From: Spongilla lacustris
Taxonomy: Eukaryota > Porifera > Demospongiae > Spongillida > Spongillidae
DNA: 64,000 nucleotides
NCBI GenBank assembly: GCA_949361645.1
Contig: OX442421.1
Location: 7,937,844 to 8,001,843, forward strand
Reading direction: 5' to 3'
Positions 1-13,204 of the stretch are shown one piece after another (position 1 is the stretch's first letter; each line of letters starts with the position of its first letter). Both the position numbers and the translations under genes were made by a program. The notes below the pieces were generated by a model. It was not told where the DNA came from. It worked only from the letters and a program-made list of their open reading frames with translations, and searched no databases.

Positions 1-2021
1 CCTCGCAGGGTATTTGCAAAGCTGACAAGGTACCTGGCCCACATGTTGTGGACTCTGAACCAGAGAAGTCCCAAGGAAAGCAGGAATGGGTTCTCATTTC
101 CACGGATATTACCGGTTGCTATGTGGGGAGAATGGAGAGAAGGATGAGGATTTCATATCATAAAATGATGTTATCCTCACACACACAACACGCACACAAT
201 ACATGCACACACACAACACATGCACACACAACACATGCACACACACAACACATGCACACACACACAACACATGCACACACACACAACACATGCACACACA
301 CACAACACATACACACACAACACATGCACACACACAACACATGCACACACACACACAACACATGCACACACACACACAACACATGCACACACACAACACA
401 TGCACACACACAACACATGCACACACAACACATGCACACACACAACACATACACACACAACACACGCACACACACAACACATGCACACACACACAACACA
501 TGCACACACACAACACTTGCACACACAACACATGCACACACACAACACATGCACACACACACACAACATATGCACTCACACACAACACAGCACAAGCACA
601 CACTTCCATGCACACATACGCCCTACGTCGCATTGAATTATATAATAATTGCATGCATGGGACAGTATAAGTGTAATACAATACTCGGTCTCCTTTATAT
701 ACCTGCCTGTACTATGGTAAACTTTATATACACAAAAATCTGGCGAAATAGCTGCGGCATATACATTGCAGATCATGTTTGCATGCATGCAGTGCTGCAT
801 CCAATCTGCATGAAGTTGATGAACTACTAGTGGATATAATGCGGTGTTCTATATACTTTTATTGTATATAGGCAGCTGTGCACTTACCCCAGAATCGTCC
901 GCTTGAGAGAAGGGTGTGGTTGACTGGAGGAGGCGGGTTGCTCAGGGGCAGGCTAGCGCTGACCTTGCTGTTCAGCATCGGGAACATCTGTGAGAGCTGC
1001 ACGTCCTGCACGTCCGCCGCCAACTCTCCGCGAGTGAAGGCCCTAATGACACCAGCCCAGGCCTTTCCAGGTCCGTAGATGAGGCCTCCATCGAACCACG
1101 GAGTGTTGACGTTAAGCTGCTCCCGCGGGGCGTTTGGAGAGTACCCGGTTCTCGTGTCGTATCGCGAGCGCACGAACGGCATTGTACGCTGAGCTCGACA
1201 ATCGGGATCGTAGAGTGGGTGGCATTTAGGGACCAACATATTCTCGTGTTCTGGGATGCATCCGGGGACTTGGACGTCTAACATCTCTTCCATAATTTGT
1301 TCACCTGCGGATCATGCAGATCATGTTTTGCAGGATATAGGTGCGAAGGTTCATGCAGGATCGAGGAGTCAGCACTGGCATGCATGCTTGCTGGCATGGT
1401 GGGTACTATATATAACGGCATGCATGCATGCATGCATCGTACTAACCGAAGTAGATAAAAAGAGCAGTTAGCGTTCTAGAACCGTTGCCAGAAAAGCCAG
1501 ATTGTGTCATGTTTGAGATCAGGATTGGGCCTGGCCTGTCGTTGCCAGCGATCGCGTACACCCCGTCACCGTAAGCAGCCGGTTCCTGTCGCAACAATGC
1601 CATATCTGCGCGTAGAAGTGTATAGCATAACGCAAGACTGCATCATGGTTACATATTAGTACGTCTTACCTGCTCCTCCCCACTCCGGATTGGCAAAATT
1701 GTTGAACCAGCCATCGTATCCTTCCCATTCGAACTCTGCATGGTGGCATGTGCAAGGTGATATATTCGCATGCAGGTGTAGGTATTATATGTATATATCA
1801 GCGCACCCATAATAATATTATACTTTATTGTATAAATCAATAATGCATGCAGTGAACATACGAGTATTCACTTCGGGTTGGAGTGCAGAAACGGATTGCT
1901 GAAACCCCTGTAAAACATCAAGCGCCAAAGTCCGGCACAAGGATGGTGTCTGGCAGTCATAAACTCTTGCGCCACACGATAACACGCACACCAGTACCAA
2001 GATTGGCACCTTCAAATCCAT
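1..2021 (-). CDS. Dual oxidase (DUOX) paralogue, N-terminal exons only, runs off left edge
   Basis: This is a second DUOX-like gene, seen only for its signal peptide and the first part of the peroxidase-homology domain. Exons by eye (minus): 1862-2021, 1670-1735, 1447-1605, 888-1304, and 1-119 continuing out of the window. The first four sum to 802 nt, exactly as in the complete DUOX at 5475-11696, and intron phases match one for one, so the two are tandem duplicates. The start chosen is the ATG at 2021 ([16 protein letters not shown], a signal peptide), matching the other copy; an upstream in-frame ATG at 2066 would add 15 residues. Recognisable blocks are [17 protein letters not shown], then the [20 protein letters not shown] block and [17 protein letters not shown]. 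No stop or frameshift is seen. Whether it has the NADPH-oxidase half cannot be told. Exon 5 keeps GNENPF and [11 protein letters not shown]. Confidence 0.85.
184..585. repeat. CA-rich minisatellite, intron 4 of the DUOX paralogue
   Basis: About 400 bp of imperfect tandem units of roughly 15-23 bp, built from (AC)n separated by AACACATGC. All long open frames on both strands here (His/Thr-rich or Cys/Val-rich) come from this repeat and are not genes. Confidence 0.95.
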
Positions 2022-2350
2022 TAAATTTCCCAAGAGCGCAGTCCCGCCGTAACGTGATTCATGCATTGATCATGCGTATTTAAACTTCTACACAGGAAAT
2101 GCTAACATGCAAGTGTGTGCCTATCTTGCCAAGGCACTGCACACTTCTTGGCATGCCACTCTCTGCGTGTACGGTGATGTGCAATACTTCCTTTCAGACC
2201 CCAACTGAACGTTACGCAGGCTGTGGATGCCATGGACAGAGGTGCCAAAGGCCAGCCGGCCTGTCAAGCCGGATACCTGGCCTGACCGGACCCACGGCCT
2301 GCCAGGCCAGACCACGCCCCCTCGATGTACCAACGTGCATGCAGTATATC
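2022..2350. other. Upstream region of the DUOX paralogue, including part of a GC-rich dispersed repeat
   Basis: No gene seen. From about 2225 to 2350 lies a GC-rich block with repeated GGCC/CCGG words (GGCCAGCCGGCCTGTCAAGC, GGCCTGCCAGGCCAGACCAC). It is homologous to 25195-25390. The homology resumes at about 4400, on the far side of the element at 2351-4399, so this is the left half of an interrupted repeat copy. Confidence 0.7.
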
Positions 2351-4399
2351 AGTGGCGGATCCAGGGGGGGGGGTCTAAGGGGTCTAAAGACCCCCCCCTC
2401 GGCCCGACCAGTTATGAATAAATTAACTTATGAATAATTAATTACATGATTGACGAGTTCAAAAACGAAGCGTTTAGTGAACGCGAGTGAACTGATTAGC
2501 GAGTTAGCATTCGACCCAAAGTGTGTGTGAGTGAGTGTGTGTGTGTGTGGGGGGGTCTAAAGCCAAGGCCCTCCAAGCGTGCAGTGTTTAATTAGTATTG
2601 TTGCTGCGCGATGGAATGGTGCGAGCAAGAAGTAGGTATGTTACAAGATTTCTCAAATTCGTTGGATTGCAAAGATTTATGCATCATTAAAAAGCTTTAT
2701 ACGAGTAGTATTGAAAAATATCTGATTCGTCGCTCTGTGATGAAACGTTTCAGAGTTACGACTTTTCAAAGTGGCGAATTTCACGTAAATTTGCGCCATA
2801 CATTTCAATGGACATGCGCAACTTTTTTGTGACCGGATTTTGAAACCCTATACCGTTAACAGTTTACAAGATGTGAAAACGAAATAGGCGTCAACAAAAC
2901 ATGTGTGCCATGCAATACTAAAGTTTGCTAACAGACGACTGTTAGTTATGACCATTAACGATGCATACATGTATACATGCATACATTACATAGGAATTCA
3001 TTACAACAATACACACAACATCAGCTCTAAGTTCGTATTTGGTCAGTTCTAAGTCTTCAGCATCATCCTACCTTTCATTTTGCTTCCAATACGCCACGAC
3101 ATGTGTTTTGCTCCTCAGTTTTTAGTTTCTCAAATCAGTTTCCACTGTATACAACCTTGTTTTGACCTTCTTCATCATACCACACAGATATTTTTCAAAA
3201 CTAAAAGCTTTTTAATGATGCAAAAATCGTTGCAATCCAACGAATTCGAAAATGCCTACATACACTTAACAAACACAATCTCTGGTTGGCTTGCATGCAC
3301 CCTCAGAACGATGCATATACACACAATCTCTGGCTGGCTTGCGCCCTAAGTCAAAAGAACAATGCATAGACACAAAGGCCTATTGTACAAACTACTGATT
3401 GTGCATCGCAGCAACAAGTTGAAGTTGTCAGGATCTTTATGTTGCATGGGAGTCCAATTGTGATCACAGAAAGTTCCAATAACTCACAAAACTGCAGAAA
3501 GAATAAATATATAATTAGCTCTGTGCTATGTTTAGTCATACAAATGTATGTTATTCTGATTTCATGGCATCAGGCAATGACTGAATGAGGCATGCGTGCG
3601 ATCGTTACACGATACATTACATTTGATATCGATCATATTCCTGCGGGAAGTAGAAAGGGGTCGGCGGGGCTTTAAATTTGCTTGAAAATCACATCAGTAA
3701 AACGTGGACTAGACAATATACTTCCAGTCTATCTATCATTCGCCAAGGTCTGCGCCCGTCTTCGGGCAAATCGTGCAACATTTGTAAATCATATTCGTCC
3801 CGTATAATATCGAAGAGCAAAACTCTTTTGACTAAGTTAAGACTCTTAACGAGACTTTGAACTGTCATCTACAACAACACGGTGCTACTTTTGTAAAGGT
3901 TATATAGCATAGATCAAAAAAGGAGTATCTCGTCCGTCCCGTAAAACATTAAAACAGCATCATTGACCAAAAATCGGCGCCATTTTGTGGGCGTGTTGTA
4001 ACATACCTACAAGAAGTAAGTGATCAAAGAAGATAGTTTACCTCAGGAAACAGGTAGAGCTAAATCACGTAGGTATATAATACTATTAAAGGTAAAACGT
4101 GTGTGTCGTTTAGACCAGAATACGGTCACAATGGCTTTGCGTAGAGTTTTCTATTCGCTATCCGGCTTCTATATTAATCAGCTAGCTATCAATATTGAAT
4201 ACACTTTCAAAGTATGCTTATTTTCATGCTAAATGAACGCAAAAGTGAAAAAGCGGCTGGGGCCCCACTGGGGGAGCTTACAGCGCTCCCCCAGACCCCC
4301 TAGCTGTTACGGGAGGGGGCACGCCCCCTCCAGTACCCACCCCCGCTTGTGAATATAGTTATTAGACCCCCCCTTCCAGAAATCCTGGATCCGCCGCTG
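2351..4399. mobile_element. About 2.05-kb non-autonomous DNA element with inverted ends (hAT-like termini)
   Basis: The left end reads CAGTGGCGGATCCAGG (from about 2351) and the right end reads CCTGGATCCGCCGCTG (to about 4399), an inverted pair differing at one base. Poly(G)/(C) follows just inside both ends. Sub-terminal hairpins sit near the right end: GGGGGAGC/GCTCCCCC at about 4269-4293 and GGAGGGGGC/GCCCCCTCC at about 4310-4330. Inside, about 2653-2733 and 3190-3252 are inverted copies of one sequence (ATTCGTTGGATTGCAA, GCATCATTAAAAAGCTTT), giving a foldback structure. No transposase frame is visible. The 25.2-25.5 kb repeat copy lacks the insert, which supports a discrete insertion. Family assignment rests only on the end sequence and is uncertain; a clean target-site duplication was not found. 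Confidence 0.75.
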
Positions 4400-5474
4400 C
4401 ATATACCTTATATTTGTACATGTACAAACCAAGCTCACTTCTTGTTCAGAATTCAACTAAGGTACGGTGCAGCATATCAGCAGTAAATAGCAACATGCAG
4501 TATACTACGGCATGGAATATACATCACCGTGGTGCATGCATGCATGCATGGGTCTGGTGAACTGGTGGTCAGCAGATTGAGAATTTTAAATCCCCTATAC
4601 TAATCCCGGCATCAAAGTTTTCTTTTAAGTTGTTTTGTTTGCCAGATAACAAACAAATAATATGTATTATCATTGGAATCTGTTGTGTACTCGACTCAAT
4701 GATGTGATTTTTTAAAACAAATGCGCATGATTGCTTTTTAAAAAGATAAAGTATACTGATAGGGTAAGGAATTTGTGCTCCTTTGTACACTTTTTACCCA
4801 ATTAATTGAAACCTACTAGGTACTATAGTATACATGTACATGTACTTACTCTATGATTTTTAAAATATTTAAATCCTCTGCTGAAATATGCAAGTGTCAA
4901 TCATACATGCCGCGGCCGGGAACGAAGAGCACATACGTAGCTAACGAAAATTTATCTTTTATACAAGGTGCCTTTTAGTAACGTTTTACTATGTACCTTA
5001 TAGGTACTTGTTACGTCACCAATAAGGTACTTTTCAAAGTCATATAAGGTACTTTTCAAAGTCATATAAGGTACTTTTCAAAGTCATATAAGGTACCGTT
5101 ATACGGGTCTCGTCCCCAGTCTGAGATTGCATTCACGTAGCGGTGATGTAATCACCCGCTGTTGTGGGTCTGGGGACGAGACAACCTTAGGTAGAGGAAA
5201 CTTTTGGTTGTGTACCGACTCGGTTGTTACATTTAATATAGTGCCGGTACCGTAGACAAAAATACAAGTGCCCATTCCATCACAGAGTCTTGAGGCCAGA
5301 TACAATTAACTTGGAGTCCCTGGAACTGGCGCTATACTTGTACATACATATGCATGTGCAGCTTTTTGTTGTTGGAATTACACTCTACTGAGTCTCTAAG
5401 CACAATTTACATCACAAAATCAACTAATTAGTTCTCATAAATGCTATGGCCAAGTTTCAGTACTACGAAGCAGT
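4400..5474. other. Intergenic spacer 3' of DUOX
   Basis: No gene seen. From 4400 to about 4510 is the right half of the dispersed repeat homologous to about 25370-25510. AT-rich DNA follows. Three and a half copies of a 22-bp unit (ATAAGGTACTTTTCAAAGTC) lie at about 5030-5093, and a 76-bp palindromic element at 5107-5182. Confidence 0.6.
5107..5182. mobile_element. 76-bp MITE-like palindromic element
   Basis: GTCTCGTCCCCAG at 5107-5119 is repeated as its exact reverse complement, CTGGGGACGAGAC, at 5170-5182, with about 50 bp between. The form is that of a very short inverted-repeat element. No target-site duplication was identified. Confidence 0.5.
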
Positions 5475-8400
5475 TCAGAAGTTCTCAAAATGGTGGACAA
5501 AGGCTGGCCCTTCAAAGCGATTTGTAGCTGAGCAGGCCTCATCCACAGCATTGGTTACGGTTGGAGGTCCACAGGAGAACACTCCAATCTTTGGCAGATG
5601 TTGGTGCTCATCCTGGAGGCTGTCAAAGAAAATCTTGAAATCTGGACGACCAAAGTGTGTGACAGAGCGAAGGCCAGTGAACAGACTGCGACCAGAGAGC
5701 TTCTGGAAGTGTCGCTCACAAGCATACTGTAGATGAGAATACATAATTATCCCTTGCATTACAAAGTAAGCTGTACCACTCACCAGCATAGTGGTTCGGA
5801 GATCAAACTTGTTCAGCAACTGGGTGACAAAGATGTGCATTTCCACCAAACCTTTAGTGTCAGCTTCCTCAACCTCTCTGATCACATCAGTGAACCACTC
5901 ATACTGCTTCTGTGTGCGGGTGACCCACAGGAAGTACACCTATTAGTTATAAGGAGAAATACATTGTTATCTCTAGCCACTTCAAAAACCACCATTTGTT
6001 ACCTTCTTGCATTGGATTCTGGCACCAATGTTATATTTGTGAACAATGTCCTTGAGGATGGCAGAGAATGGAGTGATACCAATCCCAGCTCCAACCAAGA
6101 TGGCAACATCAAACTGGTACCAGTCCTGGTGTCCTTCTCCAAATGGACCATCAATGGATAGCTTAGGATAAGGAGCGCCTTGGAGATTGGCTGGATCATA
6201 TACTTCTCGTATGTTGTGTGTCCATGGCCCAATGGCACGAATGTGCATGGTCATTTCTTCCTCATGTGGGGCAGAACTGATGGTGAATGGGTGATACTCA
6301 TCAGGGTTGAGAGAAGAGCAGGCTACACGCACCCATTGGCCTGCCTTGAATTCAAAACTGGTAGGTCGTTTCATGTGGAGTGCGATCACTCCAGATGGCA
6401 GCATATCCACATTTGTGACTGACACACTGACCTTCTTACGGCTGACACTGATGATCTTGTCAAGGGCATAGACTATACCAGGGCCAAGGAAGTAGTTTCC
6501 AAACAGAGGATCTTGCACTAGTCGTCCAGAACCATGCAGGAACATGAAGATGTAGAAGAGGACGTACCAATGGTGGGTGAGCCAGAAGGCCTGGAAGGCA
6601 TATCGTCGGGCATACTGGGTGGCAAAGACGAAGATTACAATACAAATCAGTGTCAACAGGAAGGCACTGAACCCAGTCATGGTGAGGAAGAGCCAGTAGA
6701 GGAAGGATGGCAGGAAGTTTGTGCGGTAGTATACTTCACGGAATATGCAACTGAGATCACTGGCAGTCTCAGTTGAGATGTGGTAGAAGTTGAGGCCGTG
6801 GCCTATGCAGTGCATAATGGTGAAGAGGAGTGCTGTAAATGCTACAATCTTGTGGAATGAGATGTAGGCATCGAAGGGCACATAGTAGTTGAATGGAGTC
6901 TCGCGGAGGTAGGTGATAAAGTTTCGTGACATGGTGATAAGGAGGACAGAGTATGTCCACATCATCCCAGAGGCAGCTCCCCTTGTGATTGTCACACCAT
7001 AACCAGCAATCCTCCTCAAACCACCTTGCTCTGTCTCTGTGGAATAATAATATGCCCTCTCCACAAAGATTCCAGCAGTGACCAGGAAAAAGAGGCTGAG
7101 GTAGAAGATGTTAAGCCGTTCATTTTCTATGTATCGATTGAACACGTTCCAACGGCGCTGAAGGGCTTCAGGTAACCTGAAGGTTGACTTGTCCTTAACA
7201 ACAGGGATATCAGTAACATTTTCATTGCTGTCCAATTCCTCTGACACGTTTTTCTTTGCTCGAGGAACCTGAGTGCGGGCATAAGCTCGTACAATTGTGC
7301 GGCTCGCCCGGACAGTAGCAGTTTCCCGTTTTTGGAAGCGAGATGGGGTTGCATCAGCTCCATCATGTCCAGGCAGTTCTTTCTTTACCTCAATGTCAGG
7401 AACATCAAAGGTAGTAGACAGCTGCATGCGAGCATTACTCAGCTCTTCCTTGTGGTCCCGGAGCAGTAGGTTGAAGTCACCAAGGGTCAGTTCCATCTTG
7501 TTCTGGAAACCTGCAGCAACAAACATGGTCTCAACAAGGCGGTCCATCTGTTCAGCTGACACTGTGGCATTGACCAACTCCATCATGGATTTGAGCATCT
7601 TCTTGAACTGGTCACGGTGTAGATGTCCTGACTTGTGTGCATCATACATGTCAAACATCAGCTTCAGCTTGTCTTCAGGAGAACCTTTGGAGAAGATGAC
7701 TGACATGTTCAAGAACTCTTGAAAAGAGATAAATCCATTTCCATCTGCATCAATCAATTGGAACATCTGCTCTACGAAGAGTGAGTCTTCCCGCAATGAC
7801 ATTGCTTCAGCAAATTCCTGACGTGTCAATTCATATTCCAGATCCACAACTCCAGTTGCAACTGCTTGCTCTTGAAAAACACCCTTGAAAAACTCCTCCA
7901 ACTGGTACTGTCGATGCCTTTTTGTAAATGCTCCACGAAGCAAATACTTTGTCTTTGTAACAGGCTCCATAGAAATTTCTATACCTATCCTATTGCAGTA
8001 ACTTCGAAGCTGTTCAATTAGGGGTTGGGAGTCAGCAACCTCTTGGCAGCAGAGAATAACATCACACTCGTGACTTAGTCTCAACAAGTTATATCGAGGA
8101 TCATCTACTGCTGTTTGAATTATCATCCTTTTCTGGTTTTCAAGATCAACAGTGCGCAGTACGACTCCTCCAAGATGGAGGACTATACGCTTTTGAGGCC
8201 CCAACTTGATGTTCACATGTCTTGATATTCCCTTGAGTCCTGCTTTTTCCTCAGTTAGTAGAAGAGGCAATCCATGAACACCACAGACATCGTCACCTTC
8301 AATCTTTTTACTACGCTTGGAATCACTTTGTGCTAAGAGCTTTGCCCTTCTGTGCTTATTGTAGGCTGCCATTACAAACATCACGAGAATGACGATGGCG

Positions 8401-11400
8401 ATGTAGACGAACACCAGACCCCAGATGAAAGGGACCATCCAGTCAGAGCCAGCATCAGCATAGTAGTCACGGCCTTGAAGTGAAGTGCAGTCATCCATGA
8501 AGTATTCACTCAGCTGGAATGGCTGTGGGCACACTGTATTTTCATTATATTGGAAAGGTGTGTCAGAGATATCAAATGCACTGATGTTGGTGATCACCAG
8601 AAGGATCTTCTTCAGTGTCATGTTCTTGATGGCATAAAACTCTTCCTGAGAGAACAGCCTAAAATAAGATAAAAATGACATGTGATAATACATGATGATT
8701 GATTAGAAGTGTTACAAAATTAACTTTATTAGTTAGGGTATGGTCTGTATGAAGATTTGAATTAAGAGTGTGTAATACTTACTTATTCTCTTGCCAGTTC
8801 TCATACCAGAAGCGGTCTCCATGGCGAATCCTCATGAACTGGTCAAACAGGACCTCTGAAAAGAGTATGCCTGGTCCATTGTCAGTAGTCTCCAGGACAC
8901 CACATGTCCACATGTCACACTTGTTGATGTCATTGTTGTATACCTCTCTGAGTCTCTCGATGTTCTCAGTGACATCAGGCCGGACACCATAGTATGGGTT
9001 GAGCTGCTCAAATCCAGTAAGACGTGGAAGGCCAAAAGCAGCTCGTATAGTGTTGTAGTCGGGCAGGCCATGATCACGTGCCCTCTGCATGTTGATGGCC
9101 ATCAGGTCTCGACGAGAGAAGTCCAATGGACCGAACACCTGCAAAATGTAACATTGCAACAGAACAGCATACCATTATGTATCACAAAAGGGACTACAGA
9201 ATTGCAAAGAAATTGTAGCAAAACTGTGTAGAACTTACATTTCCACGAAGATCAGGAGTGATGATGAAATCTTCTCGTTCACATCTCTGAGATGCCATGC
9301 CCAGGAACAGTGGATCTACATTAGTAGCAATGATGGGAGTTTGAGGGTTGAAGTAGGCATTGCAGGTACGCAGAGCAAAGTACTGGGCAGGGGCATCTCC
9401 ATAGGTGTACTTTGCAGTGAAGTTAGGCTGGTTGCTGTTGATGTCCATGTTGTAAGTGCCTGATCCTGGAGTGACTTCAGAGTCTAAATTAATGTTGTGT
9501 GAATCGTTGTACAGGAAACTCAGGAAATCCTGATGCAGGCGTGATGGGTCGATATTATTTGAATTATTTCTTAGATATTGAGCTATCTGTGTTATGGGGT
9601 ACTGCTTGGGGTCTCCTGCTTCCTTTGGCATTGTGGTCTTTGCACCTCTTGCCGGCAAGCCTACCAAGCCAAGATAGGAATTCTGCTTAGTCGCTGTGCT
9701 ACCGAAGTAACATGTACCATCTGGTGAGGTCCTACATTGGGTGGAAAATAATGGCAATGTTGGTTGTATAATTCTTATTAATGCCACTTGTGTCTTATAA
9801 TTACCTTGGAACTCGTCTCCAGATGCCAGGGGTCACCATGGTGTGGCCAAACCTCATTGCAGATGTCTGGAAAGCATGTGCAACTTGGGGGTTGATAGCA
9901 GGGTTGTATCCAACTCGTCCATAATAAAGACTGTAACCAGGATTGCTCTCATAAGCAGGTATGGTGGTACGGTTATCACGTATTAGCTTGGAACGCAAGA
10001 AGATGGGCATCCACTCATCATAGACAATGTGCTGGTGTGTGGCAATAGTGAACTGTCGAGCACGGTTGAAGATGAACTCGTCATCCAGCCACTGTCCACC
10101 AAGTTTGTTGTCCTTGGCATACTTGACAAGGTAGCGGGCCCACATGTTGTGGACTCTGTACCAGAGGATCTGCATGCTCTGCAGGAATGGGTTCTCATTT
10201 CCACGGGGATTGCCGAGGGCTAGAGGGAAGGGTGAGAGAGAAGGAAGGTAGGAGAGGATGAGGAGGGGGAGGAGGAGATAAGGAGGAGGAGAGGAGAGGG
10301 GAAAGTTGATTAGTGAGGAGATAGAGGTGAGAGGGAAGAAAACTATGGTGATATCTAGTATGAGCAGACTACTTACTGAACTATACGCAATAGTATAGAA
10401 TAAGTTACAATGCTATACATTGACAATAATCTTTTTGTAGTAGTATGCAATCAGCAGTCCTATACGTTTTGAATCTGATTGCCCATCACGGAGCTACCAG
10501 GACAACTACATGTACATGTAATTATATCTCGGAGGAGTGGTAAAATATTCATGACCAGGTCAGCACATCTCATGTACATGTATTAAGTAGGCATGCGGTA
10601 AGCGGCTGGGGGCGTGCCCCGCGTCCCTCAAGCAGTCAGATCTTACAGTTTTTTTATTATTTTTATTTTTTTTTAAGTCTATTTTTAAATGCCCGCTTAA
10701 TGTAGAATTAGGACTTACTCCAAAACCGGCTGACTGGCAGCAGGGTGTGATTAGCTGGAGGAGGTGGATTGGCATAGGGTAGACCGAGCGTGTTCACTGG
10801 CGGTAGTTGTAAAGAGAGTGGGTTATCTTGATTGCTCGCGGCGAGTTCTCCTCGCGTGTAAGCTCTCAATGCATCGGCCCAACCCTTGGCTGGCCCGTAC
10901 ATCAGAGTACCGTCGAACCACGGAGTGATTTCGTTCAGCTGCTGTCTTGGATTTCCTGGCGAATAGCCAGTTCTGAAGTCGTAGCGGGAGCGAAGGAAGG
11001 GAATGTACCGCTCCGACTGACAGTTGGGGTCGAACAGGGGATGACACTTGGGAACAAGCATGTTCTCGTATTCTGGAATGCAGCCGGGCAGCTGGACATC
11101 AAGCATGTCTTCCACCACCTGCTGGCCTGCACAGAAAAGGCACACCACGTCATGGCGATTTCAAGGAATTGCATGACTAACCGAAGAAAATGAAGAATCC
11201 TGTTCGAGTCCTGGAGCCGTTCCCGGTGAAACCGAACTGCGTCATATTGGAGATGAGAACGGTCACGGGTCTGTCTTTGCCGGCGATTTCGTACACACCA
11301 TCTCCGTAGGCAACCGGCTCCTTTCTCTCCAGTGGCATATCTATGTGTTAAAGGAGTAGTTAAACAACGGGGAAAAAGCTATGTGCATGCACTCACCGGC

Positions 11401-11696
11401 ACCTCCCCAGTCGGGGTGGGCGATGTTGTGGTACCAGCCATCGTAACTCACCCATTCATAGTCTTTATTCATGGAAGAGAGAAAGGGGTGGTGTCTACCA
11501 CTTATAAACAGTTTAACTTTTGCTTACTAGTTCCATTGTAGACATTGAAAGAGTTGTTAACGGGTCCGGAGGAGTCACGGATAAGGTTGTACACAAGACT
11601 AACGAGGTTATCGCAGCTGCTATCCGAGCAGTTGTAAGACTTTGCGCGTGCCAACGCAATCAGTCCCAGGAAGAAAAGGAGCAATTTGAGCCCCAT
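5475..11696 (-). CDS. DUOX: Dual oxidase (DUOX), complete, 10 exons, about 1709 aa
   Basis: Membrane NADPH oxidase passing electrons from cytosolic NADPH through FAD and two hemes to O2, giving H2O2, with an extracellular peroxidase-homology domain. Exons (minus): 11528-11696, 11397-11462, 11182-11340, 10719-11126, 9805-10219, 9239-9731, 8783-9138, 6003-8658, 5784-5939, 5475-5726; total 5130 nt. Order: signal peptide ([18 protein letters not shown]); peroxidase domain to about residue 680; a membrane segment ([20 protein letters not shown]); EF hands, one canonical ([13 protein letters not shown]) and one degenerate; six NOX helices with paired heme histidines (HKIVAF, HCIGHG, WLTHHW, FLHGSG); FAD motif [14 protein letters not shown] motif [12 protein letters not shown]; and the typical C terminus FVHHFENF. 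The peroxidase part keeps RFGHT, the proximal-heme-histidine motif. It is longer than human DUOX (about 1550 aa). DUOXA lies head-to-head upstream. Exact signal-peptide start is the least certain point. Confidence 0.95.
10220..10340. repeat. Polypurine (GA/GGA)n tract in DUOX intron 4
   Basis: An almost pure purine run on the plus strand, GGAGGA/GAGAGA type, directly upstream (in gene sense) of exon 5. On the coding strand it is a long polypyrimidine tract before the 3' splice site. Confidence 0.8.
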
Positions 11697-13204
11697 CTTG
11701 CGAAAATATCTGCTGGGACTAAACAAAAATAAGCTAGAAAGGCTCGGCTTATGAACCTATATAACAAAGGACGCCCCACAGGATGAAATGCGGATGCAGC
11801 GTTCTTATTCACGAGCTAGTCGGCCCTTCACTAACTGAATTCAATTGCTCAGCGTGGCATTGCATGACCAAGTTGATGAATGCGCAGTACTGTACACAGC
11901 AAAATTGATATCCTTAATAAGGTCAATGCAGGGAGGCGAGAGTGTTCGCACAAAGACAATGAACTCCTCAGTTTACTATGTAGTACTAATGTTCGCATTT
12001 ATACATGCATGCATTTCAATTTCAAACATTATTTAATATTATAGATCATATTAGATCTGCCTCATGCACTGAGGTGAGAGAGTGCATGCCGTAAAATAAT
12101 CCTTGTATATATGGATTTTGTTTCTCTTAATTGAACTCAGTGGTGATTTTTGTGTTGCACAAAGCTCAGTGCATGCAAGCAGCCAAAGAATTCGACGTGC
12201 CTTGATACAGAGGTTGTTCCCGCCAGGAGCATGCATGCAGGTATATATGATATATAATAGGCACTCGTGCCGTCAGTTGAAGCTAGTGGTTGAAAGAAAA
12301 GAATGTGCATGTCCATGCAAGTTCTTCACTCCAATAACAACCATTTGACTAACAATATCAAACATCAATTGCTATAGTCCCCGTGGTTAAGATCAATATA
12401 TGTTGCATGCACTGATGCGATCAGCAGCAGAAATGCGTGTTCAGTTCTAGCTTGTTTCAACTGAGCCGTTTTTGGAGGGAAAGAAATTCAGTGTTCAAAC
12501 TTTTCACTTCGATAAAAACGGGTTTTTATTGCATGAAGTAAAGAACATGCATGGACAAATTCATGGAAATTGACAAAATTGAGATATTTTGCAAGTGCCA
12601 TAGTACCAAAAATGAATGGAAGTGGTTCTGTACATGTATGTGACTAGCTCGTGCAGCAATTTTCCTGTATATGCCGGCCTGCAATTGATATCAACAATTT
12701 CATATTTCACTTTCTTTACAAACACCATATAGTGTGTACTAACTCAATGACGTTATTTTATTATAAAAAACGGATGTCCTCGCGGGTCAAAAACACTTAA
12801 ATCGGCCGGGTCACGTCAATTATTTTAAAACCGTTCGACCAGGTCACGAATTCAAATCGGGTCATGCATTTGGAGGGATATGAGACGATAGAAGTTGAGG
12901 GAAATGTTCCATCTGGCCTATGTAGAAAGCTGCCAATCCACAACCATCACTAGCTGAGCTAGTCATGCATGTGCCAACATCAGAAATTCACGGTCTGAGC
13001 ATGCATCACAAGCCATGCAGATGAACTTAACTTTAAGCCCTTTTGCACCTGGGTATTGCATGAGAGACAGGAAGTGCAGTGTCAGTCTGCCCAGGTCATG
13101 TTTTTAATCTTGGGTATCGAGGGAGGCCTTGATATTCTATAATTCCTTCGTAAATACTACTTATTTGGCTTTGACGAAACGTTTGTCTCGAACACTGTTA
13201 TACA
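11697..13204. promoter_or_regulatory. Shared 5' region between divergent DUOX and DUOXA copy 1
   Basis: 1.5 kb separate the two start codons, with no coding potential seen. A TATA-like CTATATAA lies at about 11757, some 60 bp upstream of the DUOX ATG. GCATGC/ATGCAT words are frequent. The head-to-head placement matches that of vertebrate DUOX/DUOXA pairs, so joint regulation is likely, but no particular site is proven by the sequence. Confidence 0.5.

Noticed and set aside
48..830. A 260-codon His/Thr-rich frame, with Cys/Val-rich frames on the other strand
   Set aside because: It is the translation of a CA-rich minisatellite inside an intron of the DUOX paralogue.
6180..7722. Plus-strand frames of 80-141 codons opposite DUOX exon 8
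   Set aside because: Shadow frames of a well-supported coding exon.
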